A DNA stretch of 64,000 bases. Source: Drosophila persimilis. Taxonomy: Eukaryota > Arthropoda > Insecta > Diptera > Drosophilidae. Shown in pieces: positions 63,500 through 64,000 of the stretch. The notes under the pieces are model-generated. The model searched no databases. It worked only from the letters and a program-made list of their open reading frames with translations, and had not been told where the DNA came from. Position numbers and translations under genes: made by a program. The stretch spans positions 434,001 to 498,000 of the forward strand of contig NW_020825298.1 in the NCBI RefSeq assembly GCF_003286085.1. Direction: 5' to 3'. The first letter of the stretch is position 1; each line of letters begins with the position of its first letter.

Positions 63500-64000
63500 C
63501 TTTGCGCACGTTCTCTCTCTGTCACAGTCTCTCTCCTGCTCTCTCTCTCTCTCTCTCCGGAAGTTATGGTGGCTGCAATGCTGCCGACGCGACGCGGCCA
63601 TAGGCGCTTTATTCCTCAATTGTTGTTCTGCGGCGTCGTACGTGAGCGCGGACTGAAGCATCGTCGAATCTCAATTTCAATCCGTATCTGAATCTGAATC
63701 GCAGCGTTTAGTGTCTCTGTCGGTTGTTGTAAGTGCTGTTTGTTGTCTCTGTTTATGTGTGCCCCCGTCTCGCTCTCTCTCTCTCTCTTCACCCGTCCCT
63801 GCGTCTGTGTGTGTGTGTGTGACTGTGCTTGAATCGGAAAATTGTACAAAATATGGATACGAAATGGATTAATAAAATCCGCTGAGGAAAGCGGTTACGG
63901 AGCGGCAATCAAGCGGAACGTAGTAGCATCAGTAGCAACCCCCCGCCCTGCCCAGTGCCAAAGGGGTGGGAACACCCCTCGGGAGTGAGTGTGCGTGAGT
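63500..64000 (+). promoter_or_regulatory. Possible promoter/5' leader of a gene beyond the window
   Basis: CT-rich runs (63539-63557 and 63766-63789) flank GC-rich, CpG-rich sequence (CCGACGCGACGCGGCC, GCGGCGTCGTACGTGAGCG). Downstream DNA is low in ATG and has the look of a fly 5'UTR with CT/GT tracts. GAGA-type promoters of developmental genes look like this. No splice donor or coding exon can be assigned, and the strand is a guess. Confidence 0.22.

Overview
The window looks like nuclear DNA of a fly of the genus Drosophila. The genes have short GT-AG introns of 54-73 bp and one 5'UTR intron of 273 bp. Promoters carry DRE-like TATCGATA boxes. The long non-coding stretches are full of short simple repeats, and there is one degenerate DINE-1/INE-1-type element. 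The form of that element, with TATACCCGGTACT ends, and general sequence feel suggest a species outside the melanogaster group, perhaps the obscura group. That placement is inference.

Region 1 (1-7.6 kb) is gene-dense. It starts with a CLPTM1-family multipass membrane protein on the minus strand (exons 105-2021 and 2095-2136). This gene diverges from an unrecognised 633-residue protein on the plus strand (2394-4295), which is mostly three copies of a 519-bp in-frame tandem repeat followed by a unique C-terminal domain. The 257 bp between the two start codons hold four DRE-like motifs. Next, 4.3-6.4 kb is a mosaic of broken gene pieces on the minus strand. It contains a fragment of the Lon protease N-terminal domain with an in-frame stop, and next to it a Golgin-45 (BLZF1)-like sequence with a frameshift and a stop. 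There are also exon-like scraps of unknown origin, and two 54-bp direct repeats about 1.9 kb apart. RpL40, the ubiquitin-eL40 fusion (7068-7454, plus strand), closes this block. It has a perfect DRE, a 5'UTR intron and an intact 128-codon frame.

Region 2 (7.6-64 kb) is a gene-poor landscape rich in simple repeats. I support only two genes in it. One is a small basic protein with a Cys-rich tail, interrupted by one short intron (37888-38646, plus strand), which looks like a sperm-chromatin type of protein. The other is a three-exon protein arginine methyltransferase (58617-59849, minus strand) whose first 'double-E loop' glutamate is Asp. One DINE-like element lies at 26675-26956. Many micro- and minisatellites are present, including two G-quadruplex-type tracts and a long TTTCC homopyrimidine tract. 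The right end (about 63.4-64.0 kb) has CT/GA-rich tracts and may be the promoter and 5' leader of a gene lying beyond the window, but I see no coding exon there. Such a landscape would suit the regulatory flank or first intron of a developmentally regulated gene. That is inference and cannot be shown from the window alone.

The genes do not form one pathway. The CLPTM1 gene, the repeat-protein gene and RpL40 look like compact housekeeping-type units with DRE promoters. The basic protein and the methyltransferase are isolated genes. The most unusual parts are the Lon/Golgin-45 mosaic with its flanking repeats and the fresh-looking 519-bp coding tandem repeat.
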